Positions 22,257 to 32,166 of a stretch of DNA of 64,000 nucleotides are shown in pieces. Within the stretch, counting starts at the first letter, position 1. The number at the start of each line of letters is the position of its first letter. Made by a program: the position numbers and the translations under genes. Below the pieces are notes generated by a model. It was given only the letters and a program-made list of their open reading frames with translations. It had not been told where the DNA came from and did no database searches. The stretch is from Toxoplasma gondii ME49 (taxonomy: Eukaryota > Apicomplexa > Conoidasida > Eucoccidiorida > Sarcocystidae): positions 3,374,289-3,438,288 of the forward strand of contig NC_031479.1 of the NCBI RefSeq assembly GCF_000006565.2, in the 5' to 3' direction.

Positions 22257-23186
22257 TCAGTCACGAGGGGTACCCGTTGGTTGCGCGGTCGGGGCTGAAG
22301 AATCAGTTGCGGGATCCCCAGCTGGGGGTTCGAGATAGTACTCCGGAGGAGGTTTGAATCTCGGGGTAATATCCAAAGCTCTTCGCAGGAAATCGTGTTC
22401 GGCGGTACTTTCTAAATCCGCCTTCCGCTGAGCAGGTCTGCGACCCACTGGACTCCCTGAGCTGAGAGTCTGTTCGGCCTGTTGAGGCACTCGCACCCGT
22501 GCTTGTCTCCTCTCCAGGAAGTCGCTCCAAAAGGCTTCGTCGTAGTCTAAATCTACGTCATAGCTATCATCCCCTTCCCACTCCGTCCAGCCGTAGTACA
22601 ACAGTCTTAAAAAGAATGCGGCTGCAGCTACTCCCAGCAACATTTTCCCCTTGGACTGGTGGCGACGGAGCCACGAAAAGAAACCCCTTGACGTCTTCGT
22701 CCGCATTTCTGAGTCATCTTGAGTTGCCCACGTGCTTCTTTTCCTGCTCCTGCGCCTACGAGGCGACGTCCGTCGACCAATGATGCTGATTCCCCCTGAA
22801 TCTTCTCGTTCTTCCTGTTTGAAGGAGACGGTGGCCTCTCGCAGAGGAAAATATTCGGCAGTCAACAACTTCAGATACTCTTGAACCGCCTCTTCAGCTT
22901 GACGTCGGTTAAGAGTATCCGAGCGGGTTGACTGCGGGGAAATCCATTCTTCTGTGGCGACCTCTTTCGGATCAACCGCACGTACCTTATCCCGTCGCCT
23001 ACTTTGGCGAGGAGAGTCATTTTCGGGTGGTGTCCATGCGTCTTTGTCTCTCTCTGATTCATGGATTTCCTGTGGAACTCCGGGAGCGAAGTGAGAGTCA
23101 TTGGGTACCCGTGTCTCATCGACAGCGGATGCCGCCACTTCACAAAAGACTTCCAGGAAACAAACAAGAAGTACAAAGAGTGACAT
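22257..23186 (-). CDS. Putative secreted single-pass membrane protein (309 aa), dense-granule-like
   Basis: Intronless; ATG at 23186, TGA at 22257-22259. Residues 1-20 form a signal peptide (MSLFVLLVCFLEVFCEVAAS). A long charged region follows (21-180) with basic clusters at 61-69 and 142-151. One hydrophobic segment spans about 182-199 (MLLGVAAAAFFLRLLYYG), followed by an acidic Tyr/Asp patch (EWEGDDSYDVDLDYDEAFW) and a Pro-rich tail. Signal peptide plus a single internal TM and disordered charged flanks is the usual build of coccidian dense-granule and vacuole-membrane proteins, so secretion into the vacuole is a reasonable inference. RRQAE at 94-98 resembles the Golgi protease site RRLxx but lacks the Leu. 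No named family is recognised. Confidence 0.7.
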   Translation of the reverse strand: MSLFVLLVCFLEVFCEVAASAVDETRVPNDSHFAPGVPQEIHESERDKDAWTPPENDSPRQSRRRDKVRAVDPKEVATEEWISPQSTRSDTLNRRQAEEAVQEYLKLLTAEYFPLREATVSFKQEEREDSGGISIIGRRTSPRRRRSRKRSTWATQDDSEMRTKTSRGFFSWLRRHQSKGKMLLGVAAAAFFLRLLYYGWTEWEGDDSYDVDLDYDEAFWSDFLERRQARVRVPQQAEQTLSSGSPVGRRPAQRKADLESTAEHDFLRRALDITPRFKPPPEYYLEPPAGDPATDSSAPTAQPTGTPRD

Positions 23187-25217
23187 ACCAGCGAATTAAA
23201 TGCGAATCGCACTGCACAGACACAAATACTCATTATTAGTAATTGGTGCGGATTTTAACGACACCAGAAACGGCAGCTACAACTGGGAGGGAGCGACTGT
23301 AGGCGATAAGGGAAAAACAACCATGTTCGAGATGAAAAAAAATGCGAATGGAGAGGCAAAAAATGCTCGCGAGAGACATGTAATGGTGCGCGCCGCAGCA
23401 ACTATCGGAGCCACCCACTGGAAAACGAACAATCCATGGACAAGAACAGCGTCGACAGGTTAAAATGGATACCCCGTATTGGAGAGCGGGAGGCAGCGGA
23501 ATGAGTGCTCGGCAGCATTGTCTTTCCAGGACCGTTTTGCCATTTCCTTCTCGCAGTATATTTTTAACTATGCGGCATCACACCCCACATACGGCACCAC
23601 ATTAGAAAGGGTTTCAAGATTCTTTTGTACAACTGAACGAAATAAAGCTCAACAAAGTGGTAGCTGTACATGCTAGCAACAATGTAGTTTCATATGCAAT
23701 AGTCGCTTGCCAGTAGGCAGTACCGTTTCTCTGAGTAGCGGCCGGACACAGCGGCGCCCGCTCCAGGGATGCGAAGAAACATGCACTTATATTTGTCTGG
23801 GGGCTTAAATAGCTAAACAATCGCAATTTGTCCCTCACCGAAACATAATACACGTGTCACGATACAAAAAAAAGATAATAAATGAGTGCTACAGGCGCCA
23901 AGAACAAAAGCTGCGGCAACACATTGTCGAAGCCCGCGGTATTTGCTTTTCTTCAGCTTGCGGAAGCATATAAAGCGCAGATGAATAGAGGCGCCTGCAT
24001 AGAAACCGTGTACCGTCAGGGACGCCACAGCTTGACAAGTCACACATGTGTCGAAGTCGGAACTATAGCAAAAACAAACATTCATTGCCTTCGAAAGGAA
24101 GTTAAGCCTTCAGAGCCTCTTGAGTTTATAGAGGGATCCGCTTGCAGGCAGCTACCAGCTCGACTGGCTTCCTCAACACGGGAATTTCCAGTTCATCGCT
24201 TCTGTGTTCCTGTGGCTTGAGTATAGGCATGTGACTGCTCACTCCGCTAAAAAACGGGACGGTCACGCGGGAAAATTTGTCTGGTTATCTACACCGTATA
24301 GACCAACTTGATATCGTATGCCCTGTGAGGGAGTTCATTTGACAAGCACCGAGTCGAGGACGCGGGAAAGTTCTTCGTCTCTGGGCGGAATGCTTGTGAA
24401 ATGCACCTCGATCGATTCCAGACTTGCTGTCACGTTTCCATGGGTGCAACTGCATGCGTCACTGTATGCGTCACTGTCATCGCTTTCTGCAGCCATGTTG
24501 TTAAAATACAGGGGGTAACACACATTTTGCGAATGCCACAAGAAGATAGACACACACCTGTAACTCGATGGTGTGTCAACGAGGGGTCTTGCAGTAACAA
24601 GCAGAGTCACACGCGGCCTGTGAACGTTAAGTGATCTCAGCGGGAGCCAACCCAGGTCAGGGGCTAAAGCATATTGCATACATGTCTCTGTAAGACCCAG
24701 CAGGTTAGTCTTTGTGCTGAATCCTGAGGCTACTGACTGGCAAAGCACAAACTGCCTTCGACGTCGTTAACCCAGCCCTCGTGTCAGACCCCGCAACAGT
24801 TCGGCAGTCCCTCGGAACAAGAAGACCTTTTCGAAGTGTCGAATGGTCTAGTTTCGGTCTGTCTACACTGCGAAGACAAATGACACGCGCTAGAAGCCAG
24901 CAGCTCCATCCAATGGAGGCATTTCTACGAAACAGGTCAGCTGCACCGTTCTTTAGGGCGGTTCAATGCTACAGGGAAATACGCATGATGTCGATTTCGG
25001 CCACAGGGGGACGTAAGACAGAGAATTGATTTTCTTTGTTCGGGACTGATCCGTTTGAATCGCGTGACCTTCTACTAGAGGCTTACTTTTATGCTTTGGG
25101 ATCCTGCCTTGCTGCCCCGTCTGTCCACCGAATATGCGCGAGGATTTTTGCCGAGCGCTACCGACTGCAGCTTTTACACCTTACAGTTTAGCCCTGCCAC
25201 CTCCGGCTCCGTCATCT
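23187..25217. other. Gene-poor, lower-GC spacer
   Basis: Two kilobases with scattered ORFs that lack support. 23882-24220 (+, 112 aa, true ATG) and 24335-24748 (-, 137 aa) are the longest, and neither shows a motif, signal sequence or good splice context. Composition is clearly more AT-rich than in the large genes. The 3' half of the minus-strand ORF ends in an acidic, protein-like stretch (AAESDDSDAYSDACSC), so a multi-exon minus-strand gene cannot be excluded. Confidence 0.4.
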
Positions 25218-25391
25218 ATTAAAAGAATACTTCCTACTCTTATCAGTCTGCGAGTGCTTTTTTCTGACTAAAGCTTCAAATAATTGCCCTAAATTCATAC
25301 GTGATGGGATACCTAAGGCACCAACAATAATATCTGAGTAAAAATGACTTTGTAAAAAAGGTAAATCAACGTTTCCTGGTGATCCGGGTAA
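25218..25391 (-). pseudogene. rpoB: Relic of plastid-type RNA polymerase beta subunit (rpoB), nuclear insertion of apicoplast DNA
   Basis: Read on the minus strand this stretch gives DLPFLQSHFYSDIIVGALG then IPSRMNLGQLFEALVRKKH. It matches the conserved C-terminal block of bacterial and plastid RpoB, where DMP(Y/F)...VDI(V/I)xNPLG(V/I)PSRMN(V/I)GQ is nearly invariant. About 55 codons are recognisable. The reading frame is undisturbed, but there is no start, no rest of the gene and no upstream RpoB motif. The DNA is visibly AT-richer than its surroundings, although less so than apicoplast genomes, which fits a transferred fragment that has been ageing in the nucleus. An alternative is an exon borrowed into a nuclear gene, but I see no good splice sites around it. 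Confidence 0.7.
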
Positions 25392-27303
25392 ACTCAGCTC
25401 TGTTTGAACTGAGGAGTCAGGTGGGCACAAGACATACACGAGGTCGCAGCATGTACCGCCGTCCATCTAAGGTGATTCTCCGTAAGAGAGTTGTAACACA
25501 TGGCTATCTTCTCAATGCAGCTGTCTCTCATTCCGGATGATAAAGTTGCTGGCATTCCCGACTGCCTACATGGGTTCCAGAGTTGCGTTTTCCCGCATTC
25601 GTGTGTATATCTGCGTATTCGCGGGAGTGGTGTTGCACTGTTACTTTGTGTCTGTGTGCGCAGATGGACAGAAAAAAGAAAGCAGATCCTCATCCGACGT
25701 CAACGGGAGCACCTTGCTTAAGCAGTCACTTTTCTACACACAAACAACGGGTCACGAGCACCCACGCCTTGTCGGTTGACACACGGGAAAATCTGGTAGC
25801 TCTCAGAAGTTGGAACTTGACCACATGCAAAAAAGAGTGTCCGGGGCGGGAAGCAGAACTGTTGATTTTGCTGGAACGAAATCTGAATCAGACTGTTTCG
25901 TCGTGACGGAAAAGGTTTGGCATCTTCGTTCCCATAGTATGGTGTCTTGCCCCACCGTATGCGCATTCATACTAGGGTGGACGAACGCGGCGTGCACACG
26001 CTGCGTTCGCACGCGTTTTCGTCTGAAAGCACTTACCCTGAGCGCTGTTGTCGTCACGTTTTTGCGGAAGGGCCGAAACACTTGAACACATGCAGATGCG
26101 TGACATTTCGACGTAAATCTTGAAGAAAATAACGGGAGCGACGCGGAGACCGATCAGACATCCACCGCCTGTAAAGCTGCTGGGGTGCTGTGCTGGCTTG
26201 CGGCTCCTTCGGGGACGCATGCGACAAGACAACACTTTCACGTGAGAAACCCGTTTGCATCCGGCAGCCTGACTTTCCCCACCGTTTTCTTCTTGGTCAC
26301 AGTGTTCTCCTTTCGACTTCAGGCGCTGGAAACCGGCTTCTCCAGTTCTCGTGTGTGCTGCCTTACACTGAACGCCTCTCTCCGTTTCCCAATTCTTGAA
26401 GACGAAGAAGCTTTAAAGCCCCCTCTTGCTCCCTTCCTGCCTTGTCTGAAACCCCAAAGTTGTCTCAGAAGATGGTTCTCGTTCTTTTGTGCGTTTTTGA
26501 ATCGGCTTAAAATCACGTTGCGAGTTCAGAACCGTCGCTGGAATACGAGTTCGTGCGTCAGGTTTGTGCCTTTCTCATCTGCCGTTTTCAGGCGTTCTTT
26601 GCCTCGACCGGTTCCTTTCCCTTCGCTTTTCGGCGGCCGCAGTGCTTGGTATTCCCTTCCTTGTGTCGCTCGCGCAAAATGCCCTCTCGAGTCCTGGACC
26701 GCAGATAGACAGCAGCCCGACAACTAGCTGAACTGACGGGCTTCGGTGTCTGTCCACTGTGGCGAAAAAAAGCCTGGAGCCTCCGTTTCGCCTTATCTGC
26801 GCACCCCCACCAGTCCATTTGAAAGGGATTTTCGTCTCTTTCTGTGTGTCCAGTCTTCTGCTGAAGGGACATGCGCTTTGGAGTGGTGACGTTTGACGCT
26901 TTTCCAACCTGCAGGGTCCCCGGCCTGCGGAGACACAAGCTTCTCCTCTGCCCTCATGCCACTCGCGCGTCTTCCTCGTCCCCGATCCCGAAACGCGGCT
27001 TCACGCAGTCTGGTGCCCGGCGCTGCGGCGAGGGGACGGTGTGTGTGCAGCCACCGTCCTGCTTCGACTTTCTCGGCGCGGACTTTCAATTTCGCCTAGA
27101 AGGTCGCCGATGTGGAACAGCCGGTGGCCCGGAGAGAGTTGTCTGGGTGGGGTCGATCCATCGAACCTGCGGCCGCGCCGGTCTCGCTCTCAGGCACTCG
27201 TGTGTCTACGAGGACCGATGGAGTTAAGCCAATAGAACTTGGGTCGCGCAATGAAGCAAGACCTTCGCAGGACCTGAACGACGAGTTCTGCTTGTAACGC
27301 GCG
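25392..27303. other. Upstream region / probable 5' leader of the 864-aa gene
   Basis: About 1.9 kb. ORFs at 25500-25721, 26185-26727 and 26871-27227 (+) are short and featureless. An in-frame TAA at 27295-27297 separates all of them from the 864-aa start, so they can at most be upstream ORFs or leader sequence. Composition becomes GC-rich again after about 26.1 kb. No promoter element can be assigned with confidence. Confidence 0.4.
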
Positions 27304-29898
27304 ATGAGAGGGTCTCAGCTGTGCTCTGCTTCGCCTCTGGAGGACGAGGCGCTCCTGCTAAGCGACGACGTCTGCCTGTTGCGGCCGTCGCCGCCGCTGA
27401 TGCTGCGGAGTCGAGAAAACTCGCAGAATACAGACAGCCAAGGCGCCTATCTTCAGAACTTCTCTCAGTCGCAGTGGACGCTCGACAGCACCGCACACGG
27501 AAGCTACGCGTTTTGGAGTCAGACTGGACCGCGAGACGGTCGGCTGGACAGCCAGTTCGCTGACTCCCCTGGAGACGGTGTGTACGGACACCGGGTGTGG
27601 CCGGAGCGGACGAACGCGAAGCGTCGGAAGGAGGAACTGACACATGACGAGAAACCAGGCTTTTCTCCCCAAGAAGAACAGGAAAACTCCTCCACTTCCT
27701 TCCCGGCGTCCTCCATATCTACGGAGAACGAAGTGGGTGGCCTCTCGGCTTGCCGCCGCTCTTCTTGCCCGTCTTCCTCATCTTGTCTGGGTGTTCCGGG
27801 CGGAGGCGACGGACGCGCGTTGCCCTCCGCAAAATCGTCGTCCGACTTTTCGACACACGAAACAGCGCGGGATGAAGAACCAAGTGCCTCTTCTCCTCCC
27901 GCGGAGAGACGGTCTCAACCCTTCTCGAGGGCAGGGATAGCCGGCGCAGGTCCAGCAGCGGCGGCGCCTGCATCGGCGCTTCCGGCGTCTGTACACTCAC
28001 GGTTCGCTGTGAGTCGCCACCAGGCAAGTCGGCCGCTGCGCGTCGTCTGCCGTGGACATGGAGAGGAAGAAATTGCACAGGGAGAAAGAAGAGGCAACGC
28101 AGCCCAAACAGGAGACCGAGACAGAGGCCGGATGCGCCGCGCAGGGGAGGCGCGGAAAGGGGCAGGGAAACCGTGTGTGCGCAGAAAAGTGAGAGAGCGA
28201 GACTCGCAAACCGGAGTTATTCTGCAACACTTTCAAGGCCTCGGCTTCTCGCAAATCGTGCACTCTGAAGATGAAATGGAGGAGGAGGAAAGTGAACTCG
28301 AGGGAAGTCAAGAAGACCTCAGAGAGGAGGCAGCAGAGGCGACGAAGGAAAGTGATGTGAACCCAGCAGCGGAGATCGCGAGGAATGACGAAAAAACAGG
28401 GCAAGAGGACAGCGACTCCGAAGGTGTGCTTCCTGTCGAAGTTTCCCCGTCACGGCAGCCCTGTGAGCGCCGACGTCTGTCTATGCCTGCTTCAGCTTCC
28501 GTCGCCTCCACTCCGAGACCCGCAAGTTCCTCTCCTCGCCTCTCGTGTACTGCTTCCTCTGCAGCCTCGTCTCCTTCTGCTTCAACACCTTCTTCTCCTC
28601 AGTCTGCTTCTTTTCGTTCTCCCTCTTTTGCGCATTCTCACTCGTCGTCGCGCGCTCCCCTTTCGGCGACATGTTGCGCTGCGGCGTCCGCGCCGGTTTC
28701 CTCTGCAGAGAGAGACTCGAAGAGAAACAAGATGCACACGATGCATGCATCTTGGCAGACAGATGGAGACGCGGCCTGCGACAGGGAAGAAGACGACGAC
28801 GCCGAAACCGAGAAGGCTGAAGAAGAAGAAGACACACTCGGAAAAGCTGAGAGCCCCGAGAGGACGGCTGTTGCCAGGACTCTCCGACGCGGTTTATCCT
28901 CTGCATCTCCGCGACTGTTGTCTTCTGGTTCATCTCCTTCGTCTTCTGTCCTTCCTTCTTACGCTGCTTGTTCCTCTTCTCTCTCTCTCTCTTCTTCTTC
29001 CGACGTAGGTGTCTCCGGCGCCTCACCGAGTGCATACCCTGCAGGGCCTTCTCTCGGCCATCCTTGGGAAGCCGTTAGGAGTTGCCACCCCCCCTGGATG
29101 TCTGGCCGCGACTCCGACGATTTGGATGACTTGCTGAACGTGGAGGTCGACGCGTGCGGCGTAGATACACCGTCTGACTCAGCGTTTCTCAGCAACGTTT
29201 CTTCGGCTCCAGCGCTCGAGCCGCAGGCGGCTGCGTCGCTTCCTTCGAGTTCTCGCGAGCATCTTGAGTTCCCCCATTCTTCGACCTCTCTTTCCTCTCG
29301 CTCTCGCTGTTCGTCTTCATCCTCGACTTCTTCTTCACCTCTCATGTGTCTCTCTTTTCCAGAACTCCAGCAGAGGCCGGGAGTCGAGGGGCGGGACCTC
29401 GCGGCTCTCTCACGAGAAAACGAAGCGGCTGCTTTTTCTGAGACAGAGCAAGATCCGCGCCTCGCAGGCGATTTGCCGGTGTCCAGGGACCTCCTCACCT
29501 GGCTGCCCCCTCGTCTTCCGAAGACACCGCTGACACCGATCAAACGACAGACACTCACTCAGTCTACTTTCACCGCCGCTTCCGTCTCTCCTTCCCCTTC
29601 TTTTTACCATCCTTCCTGTACCCCGTCTTCCTCTTCCTCTTATTCCTCTTCTACGCCAGCGTCCTCTTCCTCTCATTCTCGTACATCTTTCCTCAATTTC
29701 TCGGCCTTGCCTTCGTCGGCCTGTGCTTCTTCCGTGTGTCGTGCCGCTCCTTCATCTTCGAGGTCGGGCGCATGTCCTGCAAGAGGTTCGCATTTACCTC
29801 GCGATGCGGGACACCGCCGAGAGGAGACGCAGCCGAAAGAAAACGAGCAAGCAGTCGTGTCTTCGCCGATCTGCAGAAAAGACGCGCTGCTTGTGTGA
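27304..29898 (+). CDS. Ser-rich low-complexity hypothetical protein (864 aa)
   Basis: Single exon; ATG at 27304 with an in-frame TAA three codons upstream, TGA at 29896-29898. Most of the protein looks disordered: an N-terminus with Ser/Gln pairs (NFSQSQWTLDS), a basic Arg/Gly stretch around residues 235-305, an acidic block near 325-345 (EDEMEEEESELEGSQEDLRE), then long Ser/Pro/Ala tracts. A short ordered-looking piece, SQTGVILQHFQGLGFSQIV, lies just before the acidic block. Near the C-terminus, WLPPRLPKTPLTPIKRQTL contains TPxK-like proline-directed phosphorylation sites, suggesting (inference only) a nuclear or cell-cycle regulated protein. No enzyme motif, signal peptide or TM segment. 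It converges on AP-2 sigma. Function unknown. Confidence 0.7.
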   Translation: MRGSQLCSASPLEDEALLLSDDVCLLRPSPPLMLRSRENSQNTDSQGAYLQNFSQSQWTLDSTAHGSYAFWSQTGPRDGRLDSQFADSPGDGVYGHRVWPERTNAKRRKEELTHDEKPGFSPQEEQENSSTSFPASSISTENEVGGLSACRRSSCPSSSSCLGVPGGGDGRALPSAKSSSDFSTHETARDEEPSASSPPAERRSQPFSRAGIAGAGPAAAAPASALPASVHSRFAVSRHQASRPLRVVCRGHGEEEIAQGERRGNAAQTGDRDRGRMRRAGEARKGAGKPCVRRKVRERDSQTGVILQHFQGLGFSQIVHSEDEMEEEESELEGSQEDLREEAAEATKESDVNPAAEIARNDEKTGQEDSDSEGVLPVEVSPSRQPCERRRLSMPASASVASTPRPASSSPRLSCTASSAASSPSASTPSSPQSASFRSPSFAHSHSSSRAPLSATCCAAASAPVSSAERDSKRNKMHTMHASWQTDGDAACDREEDDDAETEKAEEEEDTLGKAESPERTAVARTLRRGLSSASPRLLSSGSSPSSSVLPSYAACSSSLSLSSSSDVGVSGASPSAYPAGPSLGHPWEAVRSCHPPWMSGRDSDDLDDLLNVEVDACGVDTPSDSAFLSNVSSAPALEPQAAASLPSSSREHLEFPHSSTSLSSRSRCSSSSSTSSSPLMCLSFPELQQRPGVEGRDLAALSRENEAAAFSETEQDPRLAGDLPVSRDLLTWLPPRLPKTPLTPIKRQTLTQSTFTAASVSPSPSFYHPSCTPSSSSSYSSSTPASSSSHSRTSFLNFSALPSSACASSVCRAAPSSSRSGACPARGSHLPRDAGHRREETQPKENEQAVVSSPICRKDALLV

Positions 29899-29918
29899 GC
29901 CAGACGCCGCGGGCTGCA

Positions 29919-29932
29919 GGTGTACATACACC
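29919..29932. repeat. Dispersed near-palindrome GGTGTACATACACC
   Basis: Copy 21 bases after the stop codon of the 864-aa gene, identical to the copies at 8777 and 34588. Confidence 0.85.
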
Positions 29933-30286
29933 CGGACGAATGGAGGGGGAGCGCTGGCGAGGAGGGCGACTCAGCTAGCCAGTGCATGTCACCAAGGGGA
30001 GAGGGGGGCTTTCTTGCGCAGCAGCTGTTGTAAAAAAGGCCCTGCCAAGAGGGAATGCGCTGAACGAAGACGCACATCTTCTGTCGGAAGGAGCAGGGAG
30101 ATTTATTTGACCACGCATGCGTTGTTTCATGATTTCTTCGAGGGCGCTCTGCTCCGAGACGCACCCTCTGAGTTGTCTCTCTATGGAACCAGTGCAGGGA
30201 GTTTGACTCTTCTGAACTTTCAACGCAGTGCTTGTTTCGTATTTGAACGCGAGCATCTACCCACACCACATCGATGCGAGATGCGC

Positions 30287-30300
30287 TGTGTACATACACC
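30287..30300. repeat. Dispersed near-palindrome, variant TGTGTACATACACC
   Basis: One mismatch to the common form; in the shared 3' region of the convergent genes. Confidence 0.8.
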
Positions 30301-31706
30301 CAGGAGGCGGCCGCGCTTTTGAGAGAACCGCGGAAAACCCGTGCGAGGCAATCTTCTTTGTTGGGCAGACACACTCTAATCAAGGGATTTATGTGGCAGA
30401 TATGCAGATGTACTTTTTTTATAGTGCATGCGTTAAGCAGCCGTTGTCTTCACTCCGACAAGAGAGCTACATAAATATACAGACACACAACCTATCACAT
30501 CTAAAGTAACAAGGCACATGTTGTACCATACATGTATACATATATACAGATATGTATGTATTTATATATGTGAATGTGCAAGTGTAAATTAAATATACAT
30601 TTGCTTTGTCTATGCATGACCCGTACTATAAATATGTATGAGGAAACCTTTCTCTGGAGAGCATTTGAAAAGGCGACGTTTGCGTTTTTGCATGCAGACT
30701 TAAAATTTCCCGAACGAAAAACCCTGCGAGGGGCCCTGACCACAGAAAGCGGCCCTCGGCCCAAAACAGATGACTCCAACAACCATAGACTCTTCAAGGA
30801 CACACACGCGTGTTCATATGCATGCATGCATTTATATACATGTCTGTGTAGATATACGCGTATATATGCATGCAGCTCGTTCTTGAAAAAAAGCGTTTTC
30901 TCGCTGAGTATCGAAACCGTTTTGGAGCGAACAACTTTTGAGTCTGGACATCTTCACCAAAATGCTCAGCTGTATGTACACACACCGTCCGTAGGTATAG
31001 AAGAAATGACAACTCCAGCGAGGTACATTCGCCACCCATGTGAAGACCTTTTACACCACAGAGAAGAACCAAACCGCTCTGCATCTCCCCCCCCTCCCAA
31101 CGAATACTTCTCTACATGAAAGCGTAAAACATATACATCCATACATATATATATGTAGACGAGATGAAAGACCGAGAGGCAGAAAGAGGAGAAGGCAGCG
31201 AGAGGAAGTCAGAGAGAGAGGTCAGGGAGGAAACGGAGAGCTTCGAAGGAAAGAGGCAGCGAAGCCGAGACTGCCTGCTGCCTGCACAGACACTGGGCAG
31301 GAACTGGGAGAAAGTCGAGAGCAGGGGCATTCGCGCCGTAGGAGAGAGGCGAGAAGAATACGAGTGAGGGATGCAAGAGAGAGGCGAGGCAGCAGAAAAA
31401 AAGAAGAGGAAAACGGAGGAGACATGTTGCAGGAAACAGGGAGAGGCGTCAGACGACAAGCCCCACAACGCCACGAGAAAAAACAAGCAAGGCAGGAAGA
31501 GACTGAAGGCAAAACATGGTGAAGCGTAGAGTGAAAGTTTTCTCCTTTGCAAGTCTTTCACCGAACAGTGCACGGTCCACCTGCCGAGACAACTCAACTC
31601 ACGAGCGTGATCCGACAAAGGCGCTGCACGTTCAGCGAACCATCGTTCCAGTAGGATCCCTGTCTCTCCCCCGCCTCATCCCGTCCTCTCTTGGGTCGGG
31701 TATCCC

Positions 31707-31720
31707 GGTGTACGTACACC
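31707..31720. repeat. Dispersed palindrome, perfect form GGTGTACGTACACC
   Basis: The only perfectly self-complementary copy, 14 bases beyond the AP-2 sigma stop codon. The flanking CAGATTCGAG is shared with a half-copy at 42063-42083. Confidence 0.85.
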
Positions 31721-31734
31721 CAGATTCGAGCGGG

Positions 31735-32166
31735 TCAGTCGAGTCCGTCTAGGCGTTTCGCGCGGGAGACGATCAATTTGGGGCTCGTTTGTACGATTTC
31801 TCCGGCCTGGATGAACTGGTCGAGGAGGAAGTAGACTTTGTCGACGTGGAAGATGATGTCGAGTTCACAGACTGTGCCGAAGTATTTGTCGAGCATCTCC
31901 ACGAACAACTGGATGCCTTCGTAGACTGCCAAGTCGTTCTCCCTGCTGTCGATACACACCACGAAGACGAGCCCCGCGTACTGTCTGTACACCAGATGGT
32001 AGGAGCGGAAGTCGAGGATGTTCGCCCACCGACGCTGTCTCTGGAGCACCGCCGCCTGGACTCCACTCTCCACCTTCCATTTCTCTTGGTCAGACAAGCC
32101 ACCCTCGTACCAGCGCGACAGGCGCGTCTTCCCCTGCCGATTCAGCAGCAACACAAACCGAATCAT
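31735..32166 (-). CDS. AP2S1: AP-2 complex sigma subunit (clathrin adaptor small chain)
   Basis: Intronless, 143 residues, the normal length for sigma-2 chains (about 142). ATG at 32166, TGA at 31735-31737. The sequence starts MIRFVLLLNRQGKTRLSRWY and contains DFRSYHLVYRQYAGL, CIDSRENDLAVYEGI, FVEMLDKYFGTVCELDIIF and DQFIQAGEIVQTS, matching sigma-2 along its whole length; the FR.Y.LVYR.YAGL block favours sigma-2. Arg15, part of the acidic-dileucine cargo pocket of sigma-2, is present. The subunit forms the AP-2 core with alpha, beta and mu and acts at the plasma membrane in endocytosis; in apicomplexans AP-2 has been linked to the micropore with Kelch13. The minus-strand frame is open upstream to 32700 but that part is low complexity and outside the family, so Met at 32166 is the start. 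Confidence 0.95.
   Translation of the reverse strand: MIRFVLLLNRQGKTRLSRWYEGGLSDQEKWKVESGVQAAVLQRQRRWANILDFRSYHLVYRQYAGLVFVVCIDSRENDLAVYEGIQLFVEMLDKYFGTVCELDIIFHVDKVYFLLDQFIQAGEIVQTSPKLIVSRAKRLDGLD

Larger units (their letters stand above)
29899..31734. other. Shared 3' region between two convergent genes
   Basis: 1.8 kb between the stops of the 864-aa gene and AP-2 sigma. It holds three copies of the dispersed near-palindrome (29919, 30287, 31707), an AT/GT-rich microsatellite area at about 30520-30870 with runs of TGCATGC, and a purine-rich stretch at about 31160-31520. ORFs here are microsatellite-driven (Tyr/Ile/His runs) and not credible. Confidence 0.6.

Noticed and set aside
22884..22910. 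RRQAE as an RRLxx (Golgi aspartyl protease) export site in the 309-aa protein
   Set aside because: The Leu at position 3 is missing, so it is not counted as evidence for export.
30574..31119. 181-codon ORF in the convergent 3' region
   Set aside because: Largely driven by AT/GTAT/TGCATG repeats (Tyr, Cys, His runs); no protein-like conservation expected.
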